The position numbers were made by a program, and so were the translations under genes. From contig JBBQXW010000114.1 of assembly GCA_038209275.1 (NCBI GenBank), forward strand, positions 1 through 19,609: 19,609 bases of DNA, read 5' to 3'. The notes below the pieces were generated by a model that was not told the origin of the DNA, searched no databases, and was given only the letters and a program-made list of their open reading frames with translations. Positions 6,552 to 13,593 of this stretch are shown piece after piece (within the stretch, counting starts at the first letter, position 1; the number at the start of each line of letters is the position of its first letter). This DNA is from L227-5C sp038209275 (GTDB lineage: Bacteria > Chloroflexota > Chloroflexia > Chloroheliales > Chloroheliaceae).

Positions 6552-6887
6552 TTACTTAATTTCCCGCTCCGCTTTGACATTGGTTTCGTAGTCTAGCTGC
6601 GCCCTCAATTGATCTTGCTGGGCCGTTCGGTTTTGGCTAATCATTACAAAGGTCGAGAGAAAGATAGCCTCTAGCGACACAATCAAGGTCAGAAGGCCAA
6701 ATGGAAAGGGGTCAAAGGCTTTAATAAAACTATCAAATATTCCAAGATTAGCCAGCACCCATAACCCGAACCACAAAATGTGAATATAGACGAATTGCAT
6801 CGTCCCGCAAAAGGCCGTAATCTTATCAGCCAGACGGTCTTGCGAGTTCCTGGCTTGCTCAAATTCCTTGTTCAAATGTTTTGCCAA
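6552..6887 (-). CDS. DUF1003 membrane protein, probably truncated by a nonsense codon
   Basis: A 111-residue integral membrane protein with the DUF1003 core: SQDRLADKITAFCGTMQFVY, a first membrane segment (YIHILWFGLWVLANLG), then FDPFPFGLLTLIVSLEAIFLSTFVMISQNR with the second segment, and the family's polar exit AQQDQLRAQLDYETNVKAEREIK. The function of DUF1003 is unknown. The start is a TTG at 6885-6887, supported by a GGAGAGG SD about seven bases upstream. The frame ends at TAA in the middle of the family's C-terminal helix, and 53 further open codons follow in the same frame, so the full protein was probably about 165 residues. Both membrane segments are retained, so the short form may still insert. 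No clear promoter was found. Confidence 0.85.
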   Translation of the reverse strand: MAKHLNKEFEQARNSQDRLADKITAFCGTMQFVYIHILWFGLWVLANLGIFDSFIKAFDPFPFGLLTLIVSLEAIFLSTFVMISQNRTAQQDQLRAQLDYETNVKAEREIK

Positions 6888-7003
6888 GTTAATTCCTCTC
6901 CTGAAAATTGCCTATAGTTCCACAAACAATCGCCAGATAATTAACCTTGTATTCGCTTACAACTAAGTACAGGTCGTCATAGAGAAGGTTTGGAATTATT
7001 TTC

Positions 7004-7072
7004 GTAGGGGCGAATCGCATACGCCCTTGAACGCCAGGTAGGGTCAAACGGGCGTATGCGATTCGCCCCTAC
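7004..7072. repeat. Palindromic element core, copy B
   Basis: Perfect 23-bp arms (7004-7026 and 7050-7072) with the same sequence as copies A and C enclose a 23-base loop. The outer parts resemble the other copies only weakly, and I see no AGTGCC ends or flanking direct repeat. This is probably an older or truncated copy. It lies in the gap between the DUF1003 and Hsp70 genes, 32 bases past the Hsp70 stop. Confidence 0.8.
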
Positions 7073-7103
7073 CAAATCTGCACTCTTTTTGTGAAATGCT
7101 GTA

Positions 7104-8480
7104 CTAAGCATTATAGGTACCCTGGGCCGCCGCTACGCCCAACCCGCTTGCCACGTTCGAGAAGGCATCCTGGAAACGCAGGGTTTGCCGCCCGAACTTT
7201 TTGGAAAGCATACGCTGGACGGCGGGAATGTAGCTACTGCCGCCGGTACGGAGTACCGCGCCAATCTGGTCGGGTTGCAGCCCTGCCGTCGTTAGCGTTT
7301 CGTCTACGCAGATTTCGATGCGGCGCAAATGTCCGGCAATAATCGTCTGGAAATCTACCCGGCTTAAATATTCGTCTATCGCGATGGCTTCCTGAAAAAA
7401 GCTGATGCGGGTGTCCCATTCGTCCGAAAGGGCAACTTTGGCCCGCTCAATCTCCTGAAAGAGCGAGTAGCCGTAATTTTTGCGGATTAAACATTCGAGG
7501 GCTTTGATTTGCTTGCGCCCGCTACTCAGGCGGCTGACATCATCGAGGAAGGCGTACATACGTTGCTGTTGCAAGTTGGGGATAGTATACCAGCGTCGCA
7601 GCATCCCAAAAATATAGTTTGGCATGTGCAAACTCTGTTCGCTCCATCTGGTATCTTCGCCAAAATATTTGAACAGTTTATGCTCCATAATTTCTTCGTC
7701 CAGCGTATTGCCGCCAATAACCCGCCCGTTGGTAGCCAGAATATCGTCGCGGCGGTTGCTCTTGCGGCGATGCTGTTCGCCCACTCGCACAATAGTAGTA
7801 TCTAAAGTACCGCCGCCAAAGTCGAACACCAGCACAAATTCCTCTTTTTGAGCCATTTCTAGCTCATAGTGCAGTGCCGCCGCGACTGGCTCGTATTGAA
7901 AATGCACTTCTTTGAAGCCTGCCAGAGTTGCAGCAGCACGTAACCGCTCCTGGGCTACGTCGTCGCCCGTGCCATCCGCCGAAAAAAAGACCGGGCGACC
8001 CATTACCACCCCGTCTACCGTCTGACCGACCTGTGCGTCGGCCCGCTCCTTCATAATTTTGAGATAAGCTCCGACCAATTCTTCCAGCGTGGTAAACTTG
8101 CCCCAAATTTCGGTTCCAGCATAATCTTCGTCCGGCAGGAAAGATTTAATTGCCTGAAAAAAGCGGCCCGGCTGGTTCAAATCTACCTCAACCGTAATAT
8201 TTTCGGTTACTTCACCCATTCCGCTTACGTAGCTTTTATAGGTTTCGGCGGTAACGACGCGCTGCTTGATTACTTCGCGCCCGACGTTATCCTGGTAATA
8301 AGCTTCGCTGGCAGCCCGGCCTACTATCTGCGTACCGTCGCGCCGGATGTAGATGAGCGTACTCATAATTTCGGGCCGCGACTGACCGGGGTCAACCGCT
8401 ATCATCTGCACTTTGTCCGAACCTTCCGCCATCAAAGAAATCGCCGAATTGCTGGTGCCAAAATCCAGGCCGTATAACAT
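7104..8480 (-). CDS. Hsp70-family ATPase, YegD-like
   Basis: A 458-residue actin/Hsp70-type ATPase that lacks the substrate-binding domain of DnaK, resembling E. coli YegD in length and layout. Phosphate-1 is LYGLDFGTSNSAISL at the N-terminus. VDGVVMGRPVFF and HFQYEPVAAALHYE follow, then phosphate-2 VFDFGGGTLDTTIV (Asp220), and near the C-terminus the adenosine motif VLRTGGSSYIPAVQRML. Such proteins are cytoplasmic putative chaperones, and their clients are unknown. The open frame extends to 8555, but the ATG at 8478-8480 is chosen. It has GGGAGG four bases upstream, and the longer form would start inside the promoter's -35. No DnaJ or GrpE gene is nearby. A strong promoter at 8527-8555 makes it monocistronic. 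Confidence 0.92.
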   Translation of the reverse strand: MLYGLDFGTSNSAISLMAEGSDKVQMIAVDPGQSRPEIMSTLIYIRRDGTQIVGRAASEAYYQDNVGREVIKQRVVTAETYKSYVSGMGEVTENITVEVDLNQPGRFFQAIKSFLPDEDYAGTEIWGKFTTLEELVGAYLKIMKERADAQVGQTVDGVVMGRPVFFSADGTGDDVAQERLRAAATLAGFKEVHFQYEPVAAALHYELEMAQKEEFVLVFDFGGGTLDTTIVRVGEQHRRKSNRRDDILATNGRVIGGNTLDEEIMEHKLFKYFGEDTRWSEQSLHMPNYIFGMLRRWYTIPNLQQQRMYAFLDDVSRLSSGRKQIKALECLIRKNYGYSLFQEIERAKVALSDEWDTRISFFQEAIAIDEYLSRVDFQTIIAGHLRRIEICVDETLTTAGLQPDQIGAVLRTGGSSYIPAVQRMLSKKFGRQTLRFQDAFSNVASGLGVAAAQGTYNA

Positions 8481-8526
8481 GTTGCCTCCCTCAAGAATTA
8501 TTGCTACTGCTAGTTTAGCTGTTTGT

Positions 8527-8555
8527 AATATATGGCAACCTGACCCACTTGTCAA
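8527..8555 (-). promoter_or_regulatory. Sigma-70-type promoter for the YegD-like gene
   Basis: On the reverse strand a perfect TTGACA (8555-8550), a 17-base spacer and TATATT (8532-8527). The transcript would start near 8520, about 40 bases above the ATG. Confidence 0.8.
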
Positions 8556-8691
8556 GGGCTAGTAGACATTTAATAAAGGCTAGGCTATATTGTACCAAAC
8601 AGTCAGTAATATCAATTTTGAATACACGTCAAGCTAAAGGTGTAAAATTGGGCTTGCTAATAATTACAATAACCGAAGGAAATTCTATTTA

Positions 8692-9393
8692 ATGACTTCT
8701 ATTTTACGTAACGGCAAATTTCTTGTGCTGGAAGGGCTGGACGGAAGCGGCAAGAGCGTGCAGTATGGAAAATTGTGCGACTACTTGCGGCAAACCGGGC
8801 ATAATTTAGCGCCGATAGATTTTCCCAATTACGAAGGCTCGTTTCACGGGCGGTTGGTCGGGCGCTATTTGCGCGGTGAGTTTGGCGATACTTACGAAGT
8901 GAATCCTTATTTCTCGTCCTGGCTGTACGCGGGAGACCGCCTGGAAGCCAAAGAAAAAATGCTTGGCTGGTTGCGCGAGGGCCGCACCGTAGTGGCTAAT
9001 CGTTACGTTGGTTCTAATTTGGCCTATCACTCGGTGAAAGTGCCGCCGGAACAACGCCCCGATTTTATCAAGTGGCTCACAATGCTTGAGTATGAGACAA
9101 ACGGTATTCCTAGAGAGGATGCCGTGATTTATCTGCACGCCCCGGTTGCCACCGCCCAGCGCATGGTAGACCGCAAGGAAGCCCGTTCTTATACCACCGA
9201 GCGGCGCGATATTCACGAGCGCAACGCTACCTACTTGCAGGAAGTAAACGCTCAATACCTGGCGCTATGCCAGAGCGAAGCGCATTGGCTCAGTCTGGAA
9301 GTCGCCGACCCAACTACGGGCGAATATTTTGCTCCTGAAACTATTCACCGGGCGCTGGTGCAGTTGCTACAAGAGCGTGGTTTGATACAATAA
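8692..9393 (+). CDS. tmk: Thymidylate (dTMP) kinase
   Basis: A 233-residue cytoplasmic P-loop kinase that phosphorylates dTMP to dTDP. The P-loop is GLDGSGKS (residues 15-22), after FLVLE. DFPNYEGSFHGRLVGRYLRG is the FPR-type substrate segment. SSWLYAGDRLEAKEKMLGWLREG precedes the DRX-type motif, which here reads NRYVGSNLAY, with Asn where most family members have Asp. The lid DRKEARSYTTERRDIHE follows. It is slightly longer than the usual 205-215 residues because of an acidic C-terminal segment. The ATG has AAGGAAA about nine bases upstream. The upstream gap holds only weak promoter candidates, such as TTGAAT with TAAAAT at 19-base spacing. A related deoxynucleoside kinase activity is possible. 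Confidence 0.9.
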   Translation: MTSILRNGKFLVLEGLDGSGKSVQYGKLCDYLRQTGHNLAPIDFPNYEGSFHGRLVGRYLRGEFGDTYEVNPYFSSWLYAGDRLEAKEKMLGWLREGRTVVANRYVGSNLAYHSVKVPPEQRPDFIKWLTMLEYETNGIPREDAVIYLHAPVATAQRMVDRKEARSYTTERRDIHERNATYLQEVNAQYLALCQSEAHWLSLEVADPTTGEYFAPETIHRALVQLLQERGLIQ

Positions 9394-9413
9394 TCAACTT
9401 CTCAATTTCCCTG

Positions 9414-9459
9414 TTGGCACACTCTTTGCTTATATATTATCTATGACACTAAACAGTGT
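9414..9459 (+). promoter_or_regulatory. Possible promoter and small palindrome before the small charged protein
   Basis: TTGGCA (9414-9419) is followed by TATTAT at 15-base spacing, or TTATCT at 17. Just downstream is the palindrome ACACT-AAAC-AGTGT (9446-9459), which could be an operator at the transcription start. The evidence is weak but consistent. Confidence 0.35.
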
Positions 9460-9567
9460 GCAAAGGAAGTGCAAGCCTGTTGCAAAGCCTACAAGAGTGG
9501 CTCTGAACAAAGGCGTAACGGACACCAGGCTAATGTAATAGAAAATGCTAGAAAGGGAAATACAGAG

Positions 9568-9897
9568 ATGGCAGATATGGAAAAGCGCGACACGATGGGC
9601 AACAAAATGCCCGATTGGGACTTGCCGGAAGGCGATATGAAGGAGACTAGCCGCAAAGAGCGCAATGCGGGCCAGAAGCTTACTAGCGAAGAAGCCAGCG
9701 CCAATGACCCAAAAAGCAATATTATCCATAAAGACGGGCAGGAAGGCTTGACCGACGAGCAGATGAAGACCGGCCACGTAGAACACAGTACCGGGGTACG
9801 TCGTCCTCCTAACTACCAGCCGCGTGGTCAGGAGTTTGAGCCGCCCGCCGAAAAGGGCAAAAACGATAGCGGCGAACGGATTGAGCCGGCCCGCTAG
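9568..9897 (+). CDS. Small hydrophilic, probably disordered protein
   Basis: A 109-residue protein, highly charged and rich in Glu, Lys, Asp, Gly and Pro, with no hydrophobic core, membrane segment or cysteine. It is probably intrinsically disordered. Recognisable segments are MADMEKRDTMGNKMPDWDLP, EGDMKETSRKERNAGQKLTS, DGQEGLTDEQMKTGHVEHST and a C-terminal RRPPNYQPRGQEFEPPAEKG. I do not recognise the family. The composition recalls small stress or desiccation proteins, without clear hydrophilin repeats. The ATG at 9568 is preferred over the upstream GTG at 9469 because AAAGGGA lies about ten bases before it, and the upstream residues are Cys-rich and out of character. A good terminator lies downstream at 9985-10014, so it is likely transcribed alone or with tmk. 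Confidence 0.7.
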   Translation: MADMEKRDTMGNKMPDWDLPEGDMKETSRKERNAGQKLTSEEASANDPKSNIIHKDGQEGLTDEQMKTGHVEHSTGVRRPPNYQPRGQEFEPPAEKGKNDSGERIEPAR

Positions 9898-9984
9898 GAA
9901 GTTTCAAGTTCAAAGTTCAAAATGTTGGTTGAACATCGGCTCTGCATTGTGGATAAATGAGTTTTTAACAGAATAAAATGTTCG

Positions 9985-10014
9985 AGAGAGTTGCGAATAT
10001 GCAACTCTCTTTTT
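9985..10014 (+). terminator. Rho-independent terminator
   Basis: Ten-base-pair stem AGAGAGTTGC / GCAACTCTCT with loop GAATAT, followed by a T-run (TTTT, on top of the T ending the stem). It closes the small charged-protein transcript. Confidence 0.85.
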
Positions 10015-10042
10015 AGTACATGCAAAGCTTTTCTTAAATGCG

Positions 10043-10162
10043 GGGAGTGCCGAAATTAGCTGAGGTAGGGGCGAATCGCATACGCCCGGTTGACCTAGCA
10101 CAGCGTTCAAGGGCGTATGCGATTCGCCCCTACCAAAATGCACCTTTTCACAAACAGGCACT
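10043..10162. mobile_element. 120-bp MITE-like palindromic element, copy C
   Basis: Same length and ends as copy A (GGGAGTGCC ... GGCACT). The 23-bp arms (10065-10087, 10111-10133) are perfect. The element is flanked by exact 11-bp direct repeats TCTTAAATGCG (10032-10042 and 10163-10173), extendable to 12 bp with a preceding T. This is what a target-site duplication looks like, so this copy seems recent. The loop between the arms is in the opposite orientation to copy A. Confidence 0.75.
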
Positions 10163-10180
10163 TCTTAAATGCGAACTAAC

Positions 10181-10210
10181 TTGCATTTAAGAGGGTAACT
10201 ATGTTACTAT
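10181..10210 (+). promoter_or_regulatory. Candidate promoter for the substrate-binding protein, with overlapping palindrome
   Basis: TTGCAT (10181-10186), an 18-base spacer and TACTAT (10205-10210). The palindrome GTAAC-TAT-GTTAC (10195-10207) overlaps the -10 and could be a repressor site. The promoter lies just right of element copy C. Confidence 0.45.
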
Positions 10211-10260
10211 ATTTAGACTTATTTGAACTGGCTAATGAAATAACAAAGGCTCTCCCGCCC

Positions 10261-10321
10261 GCAAACTAGCGCCAATCTCAGCAAGGATGGCTGAGATACG
10301 CTGTCAAACAATTTAGTTTGC
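10261..10321 (+). ncRNA. Candidate structured leader RNA
   Basis: Nested pairings are visible. Outer helix GCAAACTA (10261-10268) / TAGTTTGC (10314-10321); a small inner AGCG/CGCT pairing competes for part of it; hairpin ATCTCAGC (10275-10282) / GCTGAGAT (10289-10296) with an AAGGATG-like loop. The tract CTCCCGC occurs just before, and a similar CCTCCCGC just after. A further imperfect hairpin lies at 10335-10362. It does not match a riboswitch consensus that I know. It could be an unrecognised riboswitch or just a structured 5' UTR. Confidence 0.4.
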
Positions 10322-10437
10322 CTCCCGCACATCACCTTAACACTAAAGTGATTAATTTAAGGCTAAATTTTGAATTGTTTGAACGCTTTGAAATTCGATG
10401 CTAAAGATTTAGTAACTCAAGGAGGAGAATCAACACA

Positions 10438-11817
10438 ATGAAACTTACAAGGGTGCTATCCCTGCGATGGCTATCGGCCCTGGCTTTTGGCGTATTGATG
10501 GCAGGCTTACTGGTAGCCTGTGGCGATAATACCGCCACTTCCAGCCCGTCTACGACGGCGGCGGCCACCACTGCGGCAGCCGCTACTACTGCCGCAGGTG
10601 CAGCAACAACGGCGGCTGCCACTACTGCCGCAGGTGCAACAACCGCAGCGGCTGCCACTACCGTCGCAGGTGCGGCTACCACTGCGGCGGCGGCAACTGG
10701 CGGAAATACTACCGGCGTGACCGATACCGAAATAACTATCGGAAGCTGGGGGCCGCAGAGTGGCCCGGCAGCGGCTTACGGTGCGATTGACCGCACGATT
10801 GATGCCTATTTCAAGAAGGTAAATTCCGAAGGCGGTATCAATGGGCGCAAAATTAAATTTATCTTCCAGGATGATGCTTATCAGGCTTCCCAGACCCAGA
10901 CCGTAGTTAAGAAGATGGTTGAGCAGGATAAAGTCTTCGCTTTCGTAGCCGGGCTGGGTACTGCTAACAACCTGGCAGTACAGGATTATCTGGTTCAAAA
11001 CGGTGTGCCGCACGTTGCGCCTGCTACTGGTTCGACCCTGATGTCGAAGCCTTTGAAGAAAAATATTTTTGCCCTTCAGAGCAACTATGTGGTAGAAGCG
11101 ACCCTGATTACCCGCTACGCGATTGATACGCTGGGTGCCAAGAAAATCGCCATGATGTATCAGGATGATGCTTTCGGCAAAGAAGGTCTGGAAGCGGTCA
11201 AGGCGGCGGCTAAAGCCAAAAACGTGACTTTGTCGGCGGAAGTTTCCTACCAATCCACCGACAAAGACTATTCCAGCCAGGCGCTAAAGCTTCAGGCCAG
11301 TGGCGCGGATACCGTAATATTCTGGACTATCCCCGGCCCGACCGGGCAGATTTTGCAGGAAATTGATAAAATCGGTTTCAAGCCGACTATTCTACTCAGT
11401 GCAGTCGCCAACGACCCGGCTTTGTTCAAGCTTTCGGCTGGTACGATTAACAACTCCTGGATTACGGCCTGGTTGCCCGACGTGACCGACCCGGAAAACA
11501 AAGACCCGAAGGTACAAGCCTATCGTGAGTTCATGGCGAAATGGGCCCCGAATGAAACCGTAGGTGGTTTCACTTCGAGCGGCTACGCCGAGGCGCAATT
11601 AATGGCCGAAGGACTAAAGCGCGCCGGTAAAGACCTGACCCGCGAGAAGTTGATTGCGGCGATGGAAACTTTCAAGGACTGGAACGAAGGGTTGGCTTAC
11701 AATGTCAACTATAGCGCCGATAACCATCAGGGCCAAAACGCTATCTTCTTCCAGCAGGCCGATGCCAAGCAGGGCCGCTTCGTCAAGAAGAGCGACTTCA
11801 TCGAGTTCAAGCCCTAA
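10438..11817 (+). CDS. ABC transporter substrate-binding lipoprotein, branched-chain amino acid type
   Basis: A 459-residue extracytoplasmic solute-binding protein of the Leu/Ile/Val-binding (periplasmic-binding type 6) family, anchored by a lipid. The signal peptide ends in the lipobox LLVAC with Cys28. A linker of about 55 residues made almost only of Ala, Thr and Gly follows (residues about 37-92), encoded by imperfect tandem repeats. The binding domain starts at GVTDTEITIGSWGPQSGPAA. It continues through NSEGGINGRKIKFIFQDDAY, VVKKMVEQDKVFAFVAGLGT, KIAMMYQDDAFGKEGLEAVK, FWTIPGPTGQILQEIDKIGF and GYAEAQLMAEGLKRAGKDLT. The ligand could be amino acids, urea, amides or aromatic compounds. AAGGAGGAG ten bases upstream gives strong initiation. 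No permease or ATPase gene is adjacent, so it is an orphan here. A long structured leader suggests regulated expression. Confidence 0.93.
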   Translation: MKLTRVLSLRWLSALAFGVLMAGLLVACGDNTATSSPSTTAAATTAAAATTAAGAATTAAATTAAGATTAAAATTVAGAATTAAAATGGNTTGVTDTEITIGSWGPQSGPAAAYGAIDRTIDAYFKKVNSEGGINGRKIKFIFQDDAYQASQTQTVVKKMVEQDKVFAFVAGLGTANNLAVQDYLVQNGVPHVAPATGSTLMSKPLKKNIFALQSNYVVEATLITRYAIDTLGAKKIAMMYQDDAFGKEGLEAVKAAAKAKNVTLSAEVSYQSTDKDYSSQALKLQASGADTVIFWTIPGPTGQILQEIDKIGFKPTILLSAVANDPALFKLSAGTINNSWITAWLPDVTDPENKDPKVQAYREFMAKWAPNETVGGFTSSGYAEAQLMAEGLKRAGKDLTREKLIAAMETFKDWNEGLAYNVNYSADNHQGQNAIFFQQADAKQGRFVKKSDFIEFKP

Positions 11818-11839
11818 CTCTTGAGTAATTTTGAATAAA

Positions 11840-11878
11840 AAAGAAGCCCCAGCTCAGAAATAGGGTTGGGGCTTCTTT
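11840..11878 (+). terminator. Rho-independent terminator after the substrate-binding protein
   Basis: Twelve-base-pair perfect stem AAAGAAGCCCCA / TGGGGCTTCTTT with a 15-base loop. The stem's own T-rich 3' end provides the U-tract. It also reads as a terminator on the other strand. Confidence 0.85.
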
Positions 11879-11926
11879 GTCAACAATGTGTTAATTTTTT
11901 GTAATATAATTCACTTAGCAATTCGC

Positions 11927-11955
11927 TTGACATTACCCGCTTTGTATCATAATAT
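11927..11955 (+). promoter_or_regulatory. Sigma-70-type promoter for the DUF4388 gene
   Basis: Perfect TTGACA (11927-11932), a 17-base spacer and TAATAT (11950-11955). Transcription would begin near 11962, leaving a leader of about 85 bases. Confidence 0.8.
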
Positions 11956-12045
11956 TTGAGGTGAGACCGACTGTTTAGTTGGCCGTCTTCATATGAGCAT
12001 CTCTATTTTCACTTAATTAATACAGAAAGATTCGCACGGTTCCAG

Positions 12046-13593
12046 ATGTCGGAGTCCAAAGAATTCAGCATTATCGAAATACTCCAGATTGTCCGAAAAC
12101 ACGGTGACAGTGGCTGTCTCAAATTTACGGAAAACGGGACACTTATCGCCGAACTATTTTTTAATCAGGGTCATCTGGTACACGCCCGTAACGGTAAAGC
12201 GGTTGGGGATGATGTCGTCTACCAGTTGCTTGGCAACAAAACCGCCAATGTTAAAATAAACCGCTCGCAGACGACAACTGAGGAGTCGGTTAGTAAAACC
12301 GATGAAATGTTGTTACTTGGCGCGCTTGGTATTTTAACTTCCGACCCTGGCGAAGTAAAGGATATTGTGTTTGAAGAGGAACGCACTCCCGTTGCGCCTC
12401 CTCCGACGGCCCAACCTCCCACCAGACCTGCCCCGACGGTATTTTCACCTACCTCGCCTGTTCGACCCGAACCGCAAAAGAATCGCCAGCCCGCCCAGGA
12501 TTGGGATGGGAGTGCTATCTTAGATTTGGTTAGCCCGCCCCAGGTGACACCGCTAGTAGAAAATAAACCAGTGGTAGCGCCTCAACCGCCCCTATCTCAA
12601 CCTGTTCCTGAGCCGACCAGTTCCACTCAGGCCGCCAATATTCCAGCGGCTGAAAGCGGCTCGATTTTGAGTGCCGGAGCGTCGCTGGAAAGCATGGGCA
12701 AATTGAAATCGCTGTTGGGCGACGAGGTGTTACGCAAGCCGCGCTTCCGGCGCTGGTCTGGAATGCCAATGCCTTTTGTCAGCGCCTATTCGCTTGACCC
12801 TTACCTGGATGGTCGGCTGGTTAGAAATGTGATAGATTTGCTCTGGCGAGAGCGGTTTTCGGGCTTCTTATCGTGCGTTACCAGTTCTAGCGAAGGCATG
12901 ACCTTGATGTATAAAGGCCGTTCGATGCACACTCGCTACGCCGATGGTAAAGTCTCGTTGCGCGACCAAAATGCTTTGCGCTATCTGGTGGATGTAGTTG
13001 TACCCGAAACCGAACGAAATGCCATCCTGATTTATCCGTTAGAGCCGGATTTTGTACATAGCTATGCTGCCCTCTTGATGGGCGAAACTTTACTCGATAA
13101 ATTCAGCAGCCAGGGAATGAAAATTAACAAGCTGCTCAATACTCTCGAACATAGCCAGCATAGCGGGGTGGTGCGAGTTTCGGGCGAAGGCGAAAACGGC
13201 TTTATCTTTCTGAGCAATGGTCGCAAGCTGGGTAGCTATTATGAGATGGACGATATTCTGGAAGAATCGATTCTGCGGGTCTATCAAATTGTAGGCCGTC
13301 CCGGTAGCCTGATTGATGTTTTGACTTCACCCTCCGAAGACAAAATGTTCGAGACTACTACCCGCCCTAAATCGCCGGGCGAGGTAAAGCAGCAGATAAT
13401 CGAAATCGCCCAGGAAGTTTTTGGCAAGCGGGCCAGCCGAGTAGTCAGTTTGATTGGGCAATCCGATGATGATGTAGCCAGCCTGAAAACCTATTGTAAT
13501 CAGGCGCGGCGGGTCGGTCAGATGTTTATTGATAAAACGCTGGCTGACCAATTTTATGAGCGAGCGATGTTTTTGCTTCAAGAATTGGGCTAA
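12046..13593 (+). CDS. DUF4388 (PATAN) domain protein
   Basis: A 515-residue cytoplasmic protein. Residues about 6-100 are a DUF4388/PATAN domain: FSIIEILQIVRKHGDSGCLK, then ELFFNQGHLVHARNGKAVGDDVVYQLL, the typical 'small input domain with GxLxF and GxxxxA' pattern. A long Pro-rich, low-complexity linker covers about 115-210. The rest (about 240-440) contains two further segments with the same pattern. One is RNVIDLLWRERFSGFLSCVT, then MTLMYKGRSMHTRYADGK. The other is INKLLNTLEHSQHSGVVRVS, then FIFLSNGRKLGSYYEMDD. These suggest diverged DUF4388-like repeats. A C-terminal helical part ends QFYERAMFLLQELG. PATAN domains occur in bacterial two-component and GTPase signalling. The ATG has no good SD, and no in-frame alternative lies above it. 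The next gene is a cyclic-nucleotide-binding protein, which supports a signalling role. Confidence 0.85.
   Translation: MSESKEFSIIEILQIVRKHGDSGCLKFTENGTLIAELFFNQGHLVHARNGKAVGDDVVYQLLGNKTANVKINRSQTTTEESVSKTDEMLLLGALGILTSDPGEVKDIVFEEERTPVAPPPTAQPPTRPAPTVFSPTSPVRPEPQKNRQPAQDWDGSAILDLVSPPQVTPLVENKPVVAPQPPLSQPVPEPTSSTQAANIPAAESGSILSAGASLESMGKLKSLLGDEVLRKPRFRRWSGMPMPFVSAYSLDPYLDGRLVRNVIDLLWRERFSGFLSCVTSSSEGMTLMYKGRSMHTRYADGKVSLRDQNALRYLVDVVVPETERNAILIYPLEPDFVHSYAALLMGETLLDKFSSQGMKINKLLNTLEHSQHSGVVRVSGEGENGFIFLSNGRKLGSYYEMDDILEESILRVYQIVGRPGSLIDVLTSPSEDKMFETTTRPKSPGEVKQQIIEIAQEVFGKRASRVVSLIGQSDDDVASLKTYCNQARRVGQMFIDKTLADQFYERAMFLLQELG

Larger units (their letters stand above)
9898..10437. other. Intergenic region with terminator, mobile-like element and structured leader
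   Basis: No gene is supported. Contents, left to right: the terminator (9985-10014), element copy C with its duplicated target (10032-10173), a promoter candidate (10181-10210) and a structured leader of about 220 bases for the substrate-binding protein. Confidence 0.7.

Noticed and set aside
8481..8555. An N-terminal extension of the YegD-like protein to 8555
   Set aside because: It overlaps the TTGACA/TATATT promoter, and the Hsp70 fold starts at the ATG at 8480.
9469..9567. An upstream GTG start for the small charged protein
   Set aside because: No SD, Cys-rich residues unlike the rest, and a better SD before the ATG at 9568.
10261..10321. A TPP or other known riboswitch, because of the CTGAGAT stretch
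   Set aside because: The rest of the TPP core and other known class signatures are absent, and the gene is not a thiamine gene.
10507..11253. A 248-residue reverse-strand frame over the substrate-binding protein
   Set aside because: Antisense shadow. Its C-terminus is the Ser/Gly/Arg/Cys reading of the Ala/Thr linker repeats.
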